The translations under genes were made by a program, and so were the position numbers. 57,921 bases of DNA, taken from positions 85,339-143,259 of the forward strand of contig GG745380.1 in the NCBI GenBank assembly GCA_000151295.1, read 5' to 3'. Below, piece after piece: positions 42,521 to 53,149 of this stretch (positions within the stretch are counted from its first letter, which is position 1; the number at the start of each line of letters is the position of its first letter). Below the pieces are notes generated by a model, which ran no database searches, was not told where the DNA came from, and saw only the letters and a list, made by a program, of their open reading frames with translations. This stretch comes from Allomyces macrogynus ATCC 38327 (lineage: Eukaryota; Blastocladiomycota; Blastocladiomycetes; Blastocladiales; Blastocladiaceae).

Positions 42521-45500
42521 ATGCCGCCCGTCGCTGCAACCAAGAAACGCGCGGCGCCCGCCGCGTCGCCGGCATCCGACGCACCCACCACCGCCGACGC
42601 GACCAAGAAGCGCCGCGTGATCAAAGACGACGAAAATGACGATGACGGCGACGACGACGACGTGATGGAGCTCGACGCCGAGGAGACCGAATATCCCGCG
42701 GATGCCGACATGGCCGACGCCGATGCCAACGACGCGCGCGAGTCCTCGTCACCCATCATTGAGCTCACGTCCGAAGCCAACGCGCCGATACTCACGGTCC
42801 TCCCACCCGTGCCCAAGATCCCGCATGTCAAGAACCCGTTCCGGCAACTGCACGCCGAGCGGCGTCGTGGGATCCAGGAATACGTGCTCACGCACCACCG
42901 CGGCTTTTCGGGGCCTGATCAAGAGCTCGTACGTGTCGTCGTTGCCCGCGCTGCCAGAGTTTCCTCCAGAGTCCTGACGGGTGATAGATTCCCTGCAGCA
43001 CCAAGGATTTCATGGTGCGCGAAGTCGCGACCGACGGCACGCCTGTGACGCTCGCCGACGTGGCCCCGCCGAGTGATTTGCAGGGCGACGCGCCCGCCGC
43101 CACTGCCTCGGCACCAGCGCAGCAATCGCTCTTGCTGAAAGAACAGCGCGTGCGCGAGTTCATGACCAAGTTGCGCGACCTGCTCGCCACGCAAGAGGGC
43201 GTGCTCGCGCGCGAAGCGACGTTGCTCACGGGCGTTGAGACGCACCTGATGCACATGACGTCGCAGGAATGGATCGACGCGGCCAAGGACAATGCCGAGC
43301 ACAAACCCGCGCAATTCGTGACCGCGACACAGTTCACGAGCAAGGAACTGCGCACGCAATTCCACCAGCTGTTCAAGACCTACTTCCTCCCGATGCAGGC
43401 GTCGACGACGACCAAGGACAACCACATGCACGTGGCCATTGGCGACGTGCGCACGCGCCGCCCCGGCCAGGGACGCGACTGGGCGTGGTCGCGCGGGAGC
43501 AACGAGCGCGATAACCGCCGTGGTGGGAAGCAGGAGCAGGATAAGCTGTGGAAGGCGCGCGGTGGCGACTACGTGCAGTTTACGCTGTGGAAGGAGAACT
43601 ACGACACCATGGCCGCGATTCAGCAGCTCTCGTTCTGGACCAAGACGCCGTCCAAGGCCTACCAGTACGCGGGGACGAAGGACCGCCGCGCGATCACGAC
43701 GCAGAAGATTACGGCCTACCGGATCGACCCGGCCACGCTCGCGAAAGTGAACCGGCCCACATCGAATATTCTCGTGGGCGATTTCGCGATCGTGCCGGGG
43801 CCGACGAAGCTCGGCAACCTGCGCGGGAACCAGTTCACGATTGTCCTGCGCAAGGTGAAGCCGCTGCCCAAGGACCTTGAGGAGCACGCGGGTGCCGACA
43901 CCGACGACATGGATGATGACGATTTGCCCGCGTATGCCGAAACCGACGACGAGCCCGTCGACGTACCGGCGTTGCGGGAGACGATCGACCGCGCCATGAC
44001 GTCGTTGCGCGAATTNNNNNNNNNNNNNNNNNNNNNNNNNNNNNNNNNNNNNNNNNNNNNNNNNNNNNNNNNNNNNNNNNNNNNNNNNNNNNNNNNNNNN
44101 NNNNNNNNNNNNNNNNNNNNNNNNNNNNNNNNNNNNNNNNNNNNNNNNNNNNNNNNNNNNNNNNNNNNNNNNNNNNNNNNNNNNNNNNNNNNNNNNNNNN
44201 NNNNNNNNNNNNNNNNNNNNNNNNNNNNNNNNNNNNNNNNNNNNNNNNNNNNNNNNNNNNNNNNNNNNNNNNNNNNNNNNNNNNNNNNNNNNNNNNNNNN
44301 NNNNNNNNNNNNNNNNNNNNNNNNNNNNNNNNNNNNNNNNNNNNNNNNNNNNNNNNNNNNNNNNNNNNNNNNNNNNNNNNNNNNNNNNNNNNNNNNNNNN
44401 NNNNNNNNNNNNNNNNNNNNNTTCAGGAACCGTTTGCGAATGGATCCGGTCAGTTCCGACGACGATGCGGTCCATGTACGTGCACGCCTACCAGTCGCTG
44501 ATCTGGAACTGCGCTGCGTCGGAACGCGTGCGCACCTACGGGCTTGAGATTGTTGAGGGCGATCTGGTCCTTGCACCCGAGGCCGCCGATCAGGCCGACG
44601 AGACGGTCGAGGACGAGGTGGAGACGGAGACCAAGTCGGGCAAGCCGCTGGCCAAGCTGCCCAATGTTCTGACCGTGACCAAGGACAATATCGGGCAGTA
44701 CTCGATCAAGGACGTGGTCCTCCCCCTGCCTGGGTTCTCGGTGGTACTGCCGCAGAACAAGATGGTCGAGTACTACCGCACGCGGCTCGCGCAGGACGGG
44801 TTCCACGACCTCGAGGTATTTAAAATCAAGGACGACTGGAACCTGCGGTCCCCGGGCGGTTACCGCCACTTGATTGTCGTGCCGGCGCGCGCCGACTACG
44901 AGCTGCTTGAGGATGTGGACGTGTCGGCGCCATTGACGGACGCCGAGAACGACAAGCTGCAGCTCAAGGCCGCGGGCAAGCTCGTCGACACGCGGCCGCC
45001 GCGCGAGCCCGCGGCGAGTGCCGAGCAGGGCGATGCGACGACGGAGGGTGCCGAGACCAAGGACGAGCCCGCTCCGGGGCCCAAGGACGAGGAGCCCGCA
45101 GCCGAGCCGCAACCGGAGTCCGAGCGGTGCATCGCCTTCAAGATCACGCTGCAGCTGCCAACGTCGTCGTACGCGACCATGGCCCTGCGCGAACTGACGC
45201 GCGTAGAAACGGCCTCGTCGGCACACGTCGACCTGTCGGACCGTGCCTACCGCGACGCTCGCCGGGAGTTCGTCAGCCGTGGGTACTCGGGCACGCAGGT
45301 CGACCAGGCCAACGGGATCCTGTCGCCCAATGAGGACGGCGACCGCAGTGCGGGCGATCGCGGGCAGGGGTTCCGTGATGGTCGTGGTGATCGTGGCGGC
45401 CGCGGTGGAGGGCTCCGCGGCGGGCGTGGCGGGCGCGGTGGACGCGGTGGAGGGTTCCGTGGTGGGCGCGGCGGACGTGGTGGCCGTGGCGGAGGGTTTC

Positions 45501-45535
45501 GCGGCGGGCGTGGGCGTGGACGGGGTGGGCAGTGA
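42521..45535 (+). CDS. PUS7: Pus7/TruD-family tRNA pseudouridine synthase with RGG tail
   Basis: Exon 1 is 42521-42928, intron donor gtacgt, exon 2 from 43006 to 45535. A 406-N gap (44016-44421) removes part of the catalytic domain and makes frame continuity across it unprovable. The N-terminus is acidic. Family landmarks are GFSGPDQEL-DFMVREV, QYAGTKDRRA with the catalytic Asp, LGNLRGNQFTIVLR, then after the gap MRSMYVHAYQSLIWN, GDLVLAPE, VVLPLPGF, and YATMALREL near the end. Pus7 makes pseudouridine 13 in many tRNAs and 35 in pre-tRNA-Tyr, plus sites in mRNA and snRNA. The last 60 residues are a Gly/Arg RGG box (FRGGRGG units), which is unusual for Pus7 and would add RNA affinity. It ends CAG TGA. 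Confidence 0.92.
44016..44421. other. Assembly gap of 406 N inside Pus7
   Basis: 406 undetermined bases within the TruD domain. The size is not a round number, so it was presumably estimated. On either side the sequence reads as Pus7 in the same order as homologues. Confidence 0.99.
45395..45532 (+). repeat. Repeats encoding the RGG box
   Basis: Imperfect tandem units of about 9 and 45-48 bases (ggcgg/ggtgg/cgcggt type) encode RGGRGGRGGGFRGG-like blocks at the Pus7 C-terminus. Confidence 0.8.
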
Positions 45536-45703
45536 CGAGTTTGCCGATCGCAACCAATTTTGATTCCTTTGGTGGGTTCGGGCTCGTTCGTTCCAGTTGA
45601 GTCGCATCAAACGCGCATCAAGCACAATAATCAAACGCACATCAAGCACAAATCAATCAAACTGTCTTCAGAATTCTGTCTTAACGCAGCAAACACACAT
45701 TCA

Positions 45704-47213
45704 TCAATCGAGCTCCGGGTTAAGCCGCTTGGACCGCCCTGCGTGCCAGACCCTCGACATCGATGCCCGTCTTGTTCTTTGCACTCGTAGTCTTCTTCTG
45801 CGACCCGGTCTCGCGCTTTGGTGCCGCGTGAGGCCTGGACTTTGGGCGGCGGTGACGTCTTGACCCGTTTTCGCTGCCGCCGTCGTTCTTGCACCGCGTC
45901 TCGGTCGCGCGACAAGTTCATCTTCGTCGTCATGCGACGGCAAACTGCTCAGCGACGAGTCCGACTCCGCGCCGTCCTCTTTCTCTTCCTCATCATCGTC
46001 CGCGACCTTGCGCCGCTTCCTCTTCGTCCCCGCCGCGCCGCCTCTACTCTTGGCCCGCCGCACGACCGCCCCCTCCGCGCCCTGTGGCACCGGCTGCACA
46101 GCCGGCACGTACGCGCTCGTCCTGCCCCCAACCGTGACAAACTTGATGACGTTCCCATCGACCGTCTTCACGGCCGCGCCGCCCTTACCCCACCGGCGAT
46201 GGAACAGCCAGTGGTTCGGGAACTCGGTCGCGTTGGCATTAGCCTCGATCGCAATCTGGTTGACGGCCACAATTTGTGCGTGAATCGCGTCGAGGTCGGT
46301 GCGGGTCAGCATATGGCACCGCCGCGCCGGGTGGATCTTGCTCTGATACAGAACCTCGTCGGCGATCCAGTTGCCGATACCCGCGGAGAAGGCCTGGTCG
46401 AGGAGGAGTGCCTTGATTGGGCATTTGCGCGTGGAGACGGCGGCGGCTATGGGGTGGAGTGTGGTCAGCACACCGTTCTCGAATTAAATCGACTTGAAAG
46501 TCGCACGTACCAAACTCGTCGGTCGACGGCATGCAGTGCACCGGATCGAACCCGAGATCCTTGAGCGGGCTCAATTCCTTGACATCCTTCTCTGACTTGG
46601 CCTCGAGAATCCAAATCTTGCCGAGCCGCCGCGGGTCACAAAACGCGACCTCAGCCCCATTGGCGAACGTGAGCGTAAACTTGCACCACCGCGGCGGCCA
46701 CACTTCGCCACCGTCCGGATCCAGGTCGTACTTGAGCGACTTCATGCGGTAGTCGGCGACGCGCGTGTTGCCGCGCACGCGGATGTTGCCGGTCATGCCT
46801 GGATGGGGGTGGTGGAGTCAGCTGCGGGTCGCGATCATGGAGTAGGGCGTGGTGGGAGCGTACCGAGGTGCAGAAACAGGTAATAATCGGCCTCGGTCGC
46901 GTCGCCAGTGCCGGCGTCGGCGTGGGCTTCCTCTGAGGTGGGCGCGGCGCGTATTGGGCAATACATCCATTTCCCGTATCGCTTGCTCTCGATCAGTGTC
47001 GCGCCGCGCAGTCGGGTCGCGAAATCCGTGTGCGGGATATTGTAGACGATCGTGTCCTCAAACTACCGAATGACCGGCGCGTCGGATTCCGTTTCGGGCG
47101 AACGACGAATTCGAGGGGTGTGTCCTTACCGATGAAATGTCGACAATTTGCTGGCCATCGGCCACAGCGCCCAACCGCGACCGCGTCTTTTCGACTTCGG
47201 GCAGCTCGGGCAT
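45704..47213 (-). CDS. Fpg/MutM-type DNA glycosylase (fungal/plant form)
   Basis: Four exons, 47213-47130, 47062-46864, 46798-46511 and 46446-45704; 437 aa. It starts MPELPEVEK, giving the catalytic Pro2 and Glu3 of the Fpg/Nei family. SKRYGKWM supplies the conserved lysine, LHLGMTG the Fpg-type second block, AFCDPRRLGKI the DNA-wedge region, and AFSAGIGNWIADEVLY the helix-two-turn-helix. In place of the bacterial zinc finger it has KFVTVGGRTSAYVPAVQ, the zincless finger of plant and fungal Fpg. The enzyme removes oxidised purines and cuts the abasic site. A 130-residue basic and acidic tail (KRKRRK, DDDEEEKED) follows and contains likely nuclear-localisation sequence. It is divergent from OLA1, with 274 bp between starts. 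Confidence 0.92.
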
Positions 47214-47487
47214 GGTGGAGAACTGAGCCTGAGTCGGGTGCGTGCGGTGCTGCCTTTATTTCTTGTTGGGTGCCGTGGGGAGGAAGCGAGACTTGCGCGA
47301 GGTCGGTCTCTGACTTTGTCTGGCGGGCAGGTGATCGCGTCGTGCGAGCATCGCCTGCGGTTGGATTGCGGTAGACTAGCGGCAGAGACGCACGTGCATC
47401 AAGCCGTGCCACAAGTTGATCACTGTGATCACAACTCCGATGCTAGCTTTCCACCATTCTTGCATTTCTTGCAGCTCGTCAAGGACC
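47214..47487. promoter_or_regulatory. Divergent promoter region, Fpg and OLA1
   Basis: 274 bases between divergent starts. No TATA box is evident; further in-frame ATGs for OLA1 occur here, so its 5' UTR may be short. Confidence 0.4.
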
Positions 47488-49155
47488 ATGTCCAAGTGTC
47501 CAGCACTCTCGGCAAGGCGAATGATGCTTGCTGCTCCAATTTGCGGCGTTAGGACAAGTCTCGCCGCTCTGGCGACAAGTTCAGCAACTATTCGTCAATT
47601 CTCGTCAACTGCGCTCGTAGCTGCCAAGAAGAAGGCCGCTGGTGGTGGTAGCAAGCGCAATTCCGGCAAGGATGAACCCAAGCTCCTACTCGGCCGCCCA
47701 TCTAACAACTTGAAGATTGGCGTCGTGGGGCTGCCCAACGTTGGTGCGCGGCGCGCTGCTACAACGACCCGCACACACTCCCGTCTCCCGTGCACGCGCG
47801 CTGACCGCCGCACCGGTCAATTGCCGTAGGCAAGTCGACGGCGTTCAACTGCATTACGAGCAGTAATGTGCTTGCCGCCAACTACCCATTTGCGACCATC
47901 GACCCGACCGAGGGCCGTGTCGCTGTCCCGGACCCGCGATTCGATTTCCTGTGCGACTTGTACCAGCCTAAGTCAAAAGTACCGGCATACTTGACGTGCA
48001 TCGATATTGCTGGACTCGTGCGCGGCGCGGCGAGCGGTGCTGGGCTTGGTATGCTCCATTCTCTTCGCTCATCCATCCTGGCGCAACCGGTTGGGCTCAC
48101 CAACCAACCAACCAACCACAGGCAACGCCTTCCTCGCAAACATCAGCGCTGTCGACGGTCTCTTCCACCTGACGCGTTGCTTTGTCGATGACGATGTTGT
48201 GCACGTCGAGAATAACAAGGTCGACCCGATCCGGGACCTTGGCATCATCCACGACGAGCTGCGGCTCAAGGACGCCGAGAACTTGACGCGCCGCAAGGCC
48301 GACCTGGAAAAGATCACGTCGCGCGCGGGCCAGACGCCCGAGACTAAGGCGAAAAAGGACGAGCTCGAGGTGGTCAAGAAGGTCTACGACTGGGTCGCCG
48401 AGCAGGAAAAGGACGTGCGCGTCGGGCAGTGGGAGAATGCCGAGATTGAAGTGATCAATACTTTGCAGCTGCTCACGGCCAAGCCGGTGATTTACTTGGC
48501 GAATGTGAGCGAGGACGAGTACCTCGAGGGGAATAACCGGTTCTTGCGTGACGTGCAGGCATGGGTTGGTGAGAATTACAGTACGTGGCTGCATTCTCGT
48601 TTGTTTGCAGATCGACCTGCACTCACCTTGCACCTCGTTCGTTGGCTTTTTGTTAGCGGGCGACACGGTGATCCCCTTCTCGGCTGGGTTCGAGGAAAAA
48701 CTCTCAGAGCTCAGCAGCGACGAACGCGCCGAATACCTCTCCTTGCTTGGTGACGGCGCCAAGTCGGCGCTGCCCGAAATCATTGTGTCGGGCTACCGCA
48801 ACCTCAACCTGATCAACTTTTTCACGGCCGGTTCCGGCGAAGGTACGGCCCACACTGCCTTCAATTCGAGCTTGCAATCGCACGACTGACCTTTTCCACT
48901 TCTTATCCAGTGCGCGCATGGACGATCCGGCAGGGTACCAAGGCGCCGCAAGCAGCCGGCGTGATCCACACCGACTTTGAGCGCGGTTTCATCACAGCCG
49001 AAATCATGAAGTTGGCCGACTTGCAGGCGCTCAAGTCCGAGGCGGCGGTCAAGGCCGCGGGAAAGTACGCGCAGCGCGGCCGCGAGCATGTCATGGAGGA
49101 CGGCGACGTGGCTTATTTCAAGTTCAATGTGACGCGCACGGGCGGCAAAAAGTAG
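47488..49155 (+). CDS. OLA1: OLA1/YchF-family ATPase with presequence-like N-terminus
   Basis: Five exons: 47488-47743, 47830-48048, 48122-48580, 48657-48842 and 48911-49155; 454 aa. The G1 motif GLPNVGKST is rebuilt over the first intron. [36 protein letters not shown] (the NxxE version of G4, which explains ATP preference in this family), [17 protein letters not shown] and the TGS domain [21 protein letters not shown] all match human OLA1 closely. Differences lie before the G1 motif: about 70 extra residues, with R, S, A and T but almost no acids ([20 protein letters not shown]), typical of a mitochondrial presequence. Ribosome-associated YchF/OLA1 proteins are usually cytosolic. Starts at 47488 or 47521 both keep the presequence. 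It ends GGKK TAG, the family end. Confidence 0.93.
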
Positions 49156-49715
49156 ACGCGCCTTTGATGAATAGAACTCTGGACCCTCATGGTACTCAGC
49201 CGGTCTCTCAGGACACGTGCCAGCCAAACATGATCCGTCCATACCGTGCCCTGCGTTCCTGACAGCAGCGAGCACGGAAAGCGACCGCCGACGGCCGTGA
49301 GCATGCTTTTGCAACATTATAACACAGATTAGTTGTCCGACGTTTCGTGCGCCTGTCGCGGTCAGTCGTGGCCCCCGAGGCTCCTCGATGCTTTGAACCA
49401 GGCATACCTGAAACTAAAGGCGGCGCATGCACATGCTGAAAGCGCGCCACCAGACGCGCGAGAACGAAGGAATCATTCGAGAACGTTTCGCCACCCAAGG
49501 CAAGGCGCATGAGATCTGACAGCCAGCTGTTGCTCCTCGTATTCCCTGGAACGCCGACGCGCGTCGCCCGTACGATTTGTATTTTGTTTGAGCACGCCCT
49601 TGTCCTGCCCTGATACGACGCGCGAACCAGTCATCCATCCAACACCATTTAACGAGCACTGCATACGTTCTGACGACCCGCCGATACTTCCAAGCCAACC
49701 CAACGCTTGTCGACA
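49156..49715. other. Intergenic, promoter of the first LEA2-like gene
   Basis: 560 bases with no recognised gene; contains the OLA1 3' region and the upstream region of the first LEA2-like gene. Confidence 0.4.
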
Positions 49716-50720
49716 ATGCCTTCCACTGTCACCGACGTCGAACAGTCTGCGATGGTCGCCGAAAAGGCCACCGCTGACGCGAGCACCGCACACCAAGAGG
49801 AACGCCGCGCGAACCGGTTCCTCCCCGCGTCACCAACCAAGCGGTACCTGTGCATCAGCACGACCTTCATCGTGGTCGGCTGTCTCGTCACGTTCATGAC
49901 GCTGTGGCTCATGGCCCAACCGCTCCGGCTCAGGCCCTCCCTCAAGCGGCTCGATTACGTGTGGCCGAGCGCTGGCCGGCCCACCGACTGTTGGAATAGC
50001 AGCGGCACGGTCGTTACGGCAACGTACCCGTGGATCATCCAGCTCAACGTGACGAACCCCAACTTTTATCATATGTATGTCGAGGACATGGACGTGTCCG
50101 TCGAGTTTGCTGCGACCAAGTCCAGCGACCGCGCGTTCCTCGCGCGGGCCGAGCATGTGCCGCACTTCAACGTGCTGCCCAACAGCGAGCGGACCGACAG
50201 CGGGTGGACCAGCAACAAGTGGAGCTACAGAGCGACGACCTTCAACCTGAAGGCCTCAGGTGCACTGCAGTGGGACGTGCGCGACCGCGCGCAGGCCAAG
50301 GCGCTTGCGGCGATCTTGGTTCTGTGCAACGTGCCTGTTGCCGACTTGCCGCCCGTGCTGCTCAACGCGACATCGACGGCTGACCTGCCCACCAACCCGG
50401 CCGCTCGTGACGCCGGCGCCCTGACGTGGACGTTTGCCGCGCGTCAAGTGCGCGGTCTGTTCGGGCTGAGCATGACGCCAGCTCCCGGCGCATTGACGGG
50501 TGACAAACCCAGGCCAGGAAGCCATGTGTGGTATAGTCCCGACATTTACGAGGGCGTTGGCGAGCGCGTTGCGGACGCGTTGTGCCCCGAGACGCGGTAC
50601 AATTCAAAGGTGGTGGACCACATCAAGCAGCTCGTTAATGTGGCGAATTCAAGCAGCTCGTTAATGTGGCGAATATCGCGGGCCAGGAGGTGGCCAAGTC
50701 GGGATAGTGCTGTCGAATGA
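49716..50720 (+). CDS. LEA2-like single-pass membrane protein, copy 1 (C-terminus frameshifted)
   Basis: Single exon, 334 aa. A charged N-terminus (TDVEQSAMVAEKATAD) is followed by one transmembrane segment at about 46-66 and then a beta-rich ectodomain. IIQLNVTNPNFYHMYVED resembles the NPN block of LEA2/NDR1-type domains. It is clearly paralogous to the next gene: shared DVEQ, RYLC start of the membrane segment, VEDMDVSVEF versus IEDLTITAKF, AQAKALAAILVLC versus DQAMALASLLVLC, and RQVRGLFGLSMTP versus RRVTGLFGLDMTP. The final 23 residues differ because a 26-bp tandem duplication (50623-50674) shifts the frame. Without it the gene would end VANIAGQEVAKSG, like its neighbour. Function unknown. 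Confidence 0.75.
   Translation: MPSTVTDVEQSAMVAEKATADASTAHQEERRANRFLPASPTKRYLCISTTFIVVGCLVTFMTLWLMAQPLRLRPSLKRLDYVWPSAGRPTDCWNSSGTVVTATYPWIIQLNVTNPNFYHMYVEDMDVSVEFAATKSSDRAFLARAEHVPHFNVLPNSERTDSGWTSNKWSYRATTFNLKASGALQWDVRDRAQAKALAAILVLCNVPVADLPPVLLNATSTADLPTNPAARDAGALTWTFAARQVRGLFGLSMTPAPGALTGDKPRPGSHVWYSPDIYEGVGERVADALCPETRYNSKVVDHIKQLVNVANSSSSLMWRISRARRWPSRDSAVE
50623..50674 (+). repeat. 26-bp perfect tandem duplication
   Basis: The unit beginning tcaagcagctcgttaatg and ending gcgaat occurs twice with no gap or mismatch. It lies in the last codons of the LEA2-like copy 1 gene and shifts the reading frame by two. Confidence 0.97.
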
Positions 50721-51487
50721 GGATGACATGTGAATGATGAAAAACATGAGCGTCTGCGACCGAAAGCCGGTCTCTCTCCATAATTCTTTGTTAGGGGCGA
50801 GCCTTCAGATGAACAGAAGCGAGCTGCGAGCGCACGCATGCGCGCTCCTGCTCGGCTCACACCTTTCGGACAGTGAACCGATCCTGGTCTGGAAGCAGAC
50901 GTAATATTTCAGCAACCTGCTGCTCGAACAAACAGGGGCGAGTACGTGCATGCTTGATAATCAGAGCAGCCACTGTTCCAAAACCGGTCGTGGCGACGTT
51001 GCTTGTACCGAAACCGTGCATCCAAACCAGCGCACGACCTGCTCAGCCGAGGGCGTGGGGCGCACATAAATACGTTATGGTTCGAGAAAAATGCCAGCAC
51101 CCTGGTTCATCCTTTGCATCCGATGCCGTGCTGCGCGATGCATATGCAGGATGATGCGCGCAGGCATCGACAGTAATCAAACACGCGTGTCGCGGGCGCA
51201 CGCCTTTGGTTCCCGTCGCCCGCCGCGCACTCCGCGCGTCTGCAACCATGGTTCGGTGCCATCCGTGCCGCCAAAACGCGTCCAAGAGTGCTGCTTCTCC
51301 CCGCCAGTCTGCGCTCAGTCTCAAATGCGCGTATAAAAGCCTACGGTCAGCCCTAGCCGCAATAATACTCCACCACCTTCGAACCGATCCCGCCTTTGAT
51401 CATCCAACCGGCTGCGCTCGCTTCAACACAGCCATACCGTCACGCCTGAGCCGACACGACAAGCTGACCCCTCACAACCATCCCATC
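50721..51487. promoter_or_regulatory. Intergenic, promoter of LEA2-like copy 2
   Basis: 767 bases with no gene; carries a TATA box near its end. Confidence 0.4.
51332..51339 (+). promoter_or_regulatory. TATA box of LEA2-like copy 2
   Basis: TATAAAAG about 150 bp before the ATG at 51488. Confidence 0.55.
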
Positions 51488-52444
51488 ATGTCTGCCGCTC
51501 CTCCTGACGTCGAGCAGCAGCGCACTGCTCTCGCAACCGACAAGCCCGCCGGTTCCAGTAGCAACGACGTGCCGCGCCTCACTGATACGTGGCAGCGCAA
51601 GAGCCTGGCCGACCGATACTTGCCTGCCAACCGCGTCGTGCGGTACCTGTGCCTAGGCACGGTGCTCGCCGTGATCGTCTTCCTCATCACGTTCCTGGTG
51701 CTCTGGTTTACGGCCAAGCCGCTCTATTTTGTCTTGATGATTGAGCCACCCACCACCTGGCGGTCGGACGAGCGTCCAATCCAGTGGTCGCGCGAAGGCA
51801 CGATCGTGCAAACTGACGACTTGAGGGTCCCCCAATCGTGGGATTGTAGGCTGTTGGCCGACAACGAGAATGCGTTCAATGTCCACATCGAGGACCTGAC
51901 CATTACGGCCAAGTTCACGGCGCGTCCCGGCCACGATGTGCAGTTTGGCACGACCAAGAATGCGTACAGTGACCCCCAATTGCTCACCGTACCCGCCAAG
52001 CAGTCGTTCACGACCAAGACTGGTATGCAAGTCCGTTGGGATCTGGCTGATCACGACCAGGCGATGGCGCTCGCGTCTTTGCTGGTCCTGTGCGGTGTGA
52101 ACGCGACCAGCTTGCCCGCGCCGCTCAACAACTCGGCCGAGCCACCTGCCAACGTTACGGCGCCCGACGCCGGTTTCGTACAGTGGTACTTGGAAGCTCG
52201 TCGAGTGACCGGTTTGTTTGGACTCGACATGACGCCGCCGCCGGGACGGCTCGCGTACTGGCAGGACGTGCGTGGCAACAGGGCGGCGTGGGGCGGGGCG
52301 CAGCCGCACACGGCGTCCGACTCGATTATGGAGGTCGTGTGTCCCGAATACCTGCCGGTGCCGCACGATTATGTTCCATCGCATATTTTCCAGCTCGCGA
52401 ACTTGACCCGGACCGTGTGTGACGAGACGGGCAAGTGTCGCTAG
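51488..52444 (+). CDS. LEA2-like single-pass membrane protein, copy 2
   Basis: Single exon, 318 aa, tandem paralogue of the gene just upstream. It has a soluble N-terminus of about 55 residues, one transmembrane segment (YLCLGTVLAVIVFLITFLV), and a roughly 240-residue ectodomain with AFNVHIEDLTITAKF in the LEA2-like position. Several NxT/NxS sites suggest glycosylation outside the membrane. The C-terminus SHIFQLANLTRTVCDETGKC lacks the 26-bp duplication seen in copy 1. Topology prediction is type II. I do not recognise a characterised orthologue, and the LEA2 assignment rests on pattern only. Confidence 0.75.
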   Translation: MSAAPPDVEQQRTALATDKPAGSSSNDVPRLTDTWQRKSLADRYLPANRVVRYLCLGTVLAVIVFLITFLVLWFTAKPLYFVLMIEPPTTWRSDERPIQWSREGTIVQTDDLRVPQSWDCRLLADNENAFNVHIEDLTITAKFTARPGHDVQFGTTKNAYSDPQLLTVPAKQSFTTKTGMQVRWDLADHDQAMALASLLVLCGVNATSLPAPLNNSAEPPANVTAPDAGFVQWYLEARRVTGLFGLDMTPPPGRLAYWQDVRGNRAAWGGAQPHTASDSIMEVVCPEYLPVPHDYVPSHIFQLANLTRTVCDETGKCR

Positions 52445-53149
52445 TGCTCGTGCTGGAGAGCGCTGCAGCGTGAGCGCGCCCCAGCAATGAATGAAAAAGA
52501 TGGGGAATAAATGGGTGGAGAAGGTGCTCAGCATGTTTGCCAATATGTTCGTCATTGTTTCGCCGGTCTCCTGGGTGATAACGCTTCGAAGGCTGGTCAG
52601 TGTCATGTCAGCACACCACCATTATGTTTGACGCACTCCCGCTCTCTCGCGTGCCACCAACAAATTGAGTTATCGCTCGCCTGACCGCTCTCCAGCGTAC
52701 AGGCTGCGGTGTTCGTGATGCTCTCTTGCCATCTGGGCTGAAACGGACTTTTCATCGGCACGTATCTTATTGTGACAACCCCACGCGTCGACGATAATCA
52801 CAAACGAAGATGAGCATGCGCTGCGATGGGAGGCAAACCATGAGCATGCCGACTGCGCATCAGAAGCGAAATGATGGGCGGATCACACTGCTGCTCAAAA
52901 TGCAGTAAATGGGGATGCGTGGGTGGATGCGTGTGTGAACGAGTGTGGAGAAAAGAATGCAAACGATTGACAAGCGAACAACGACATTGCGATCCGGCAC
53001 AAAAAAAACAAACAACCACTTGCGTGACCGAGCCATGCATCGGTCATGACATGAGCCGGCTGCCGACCTGGCGCGGGGCGCCCAAGAGCGCGCGCAAGCA
53101 TCCATCCGCGCGCGCGCACCCGCCGCCCGCGCGGCATTCAGCGATCTCT
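52445..53149. other. Convergent intergenic region, no gene seen
   Basis: 705 bases between the LEA2-like and ATPase stops. Open frames here have no signature. Confidence 0.4.

Noticed and set aside
44465..45535. Separate gene starting after the N gap
   Set aside because: The sequence MRSMYVHAYQ continues the Pus7 domain order; the start is only an artefact of the gap.
52798..53137. Small proteins between the LEA2-like gene and the ATPase
   Set aside because: Overlapping short frames on both strands with His/Thr-rich content from repeats, no motif, no consistent start context.
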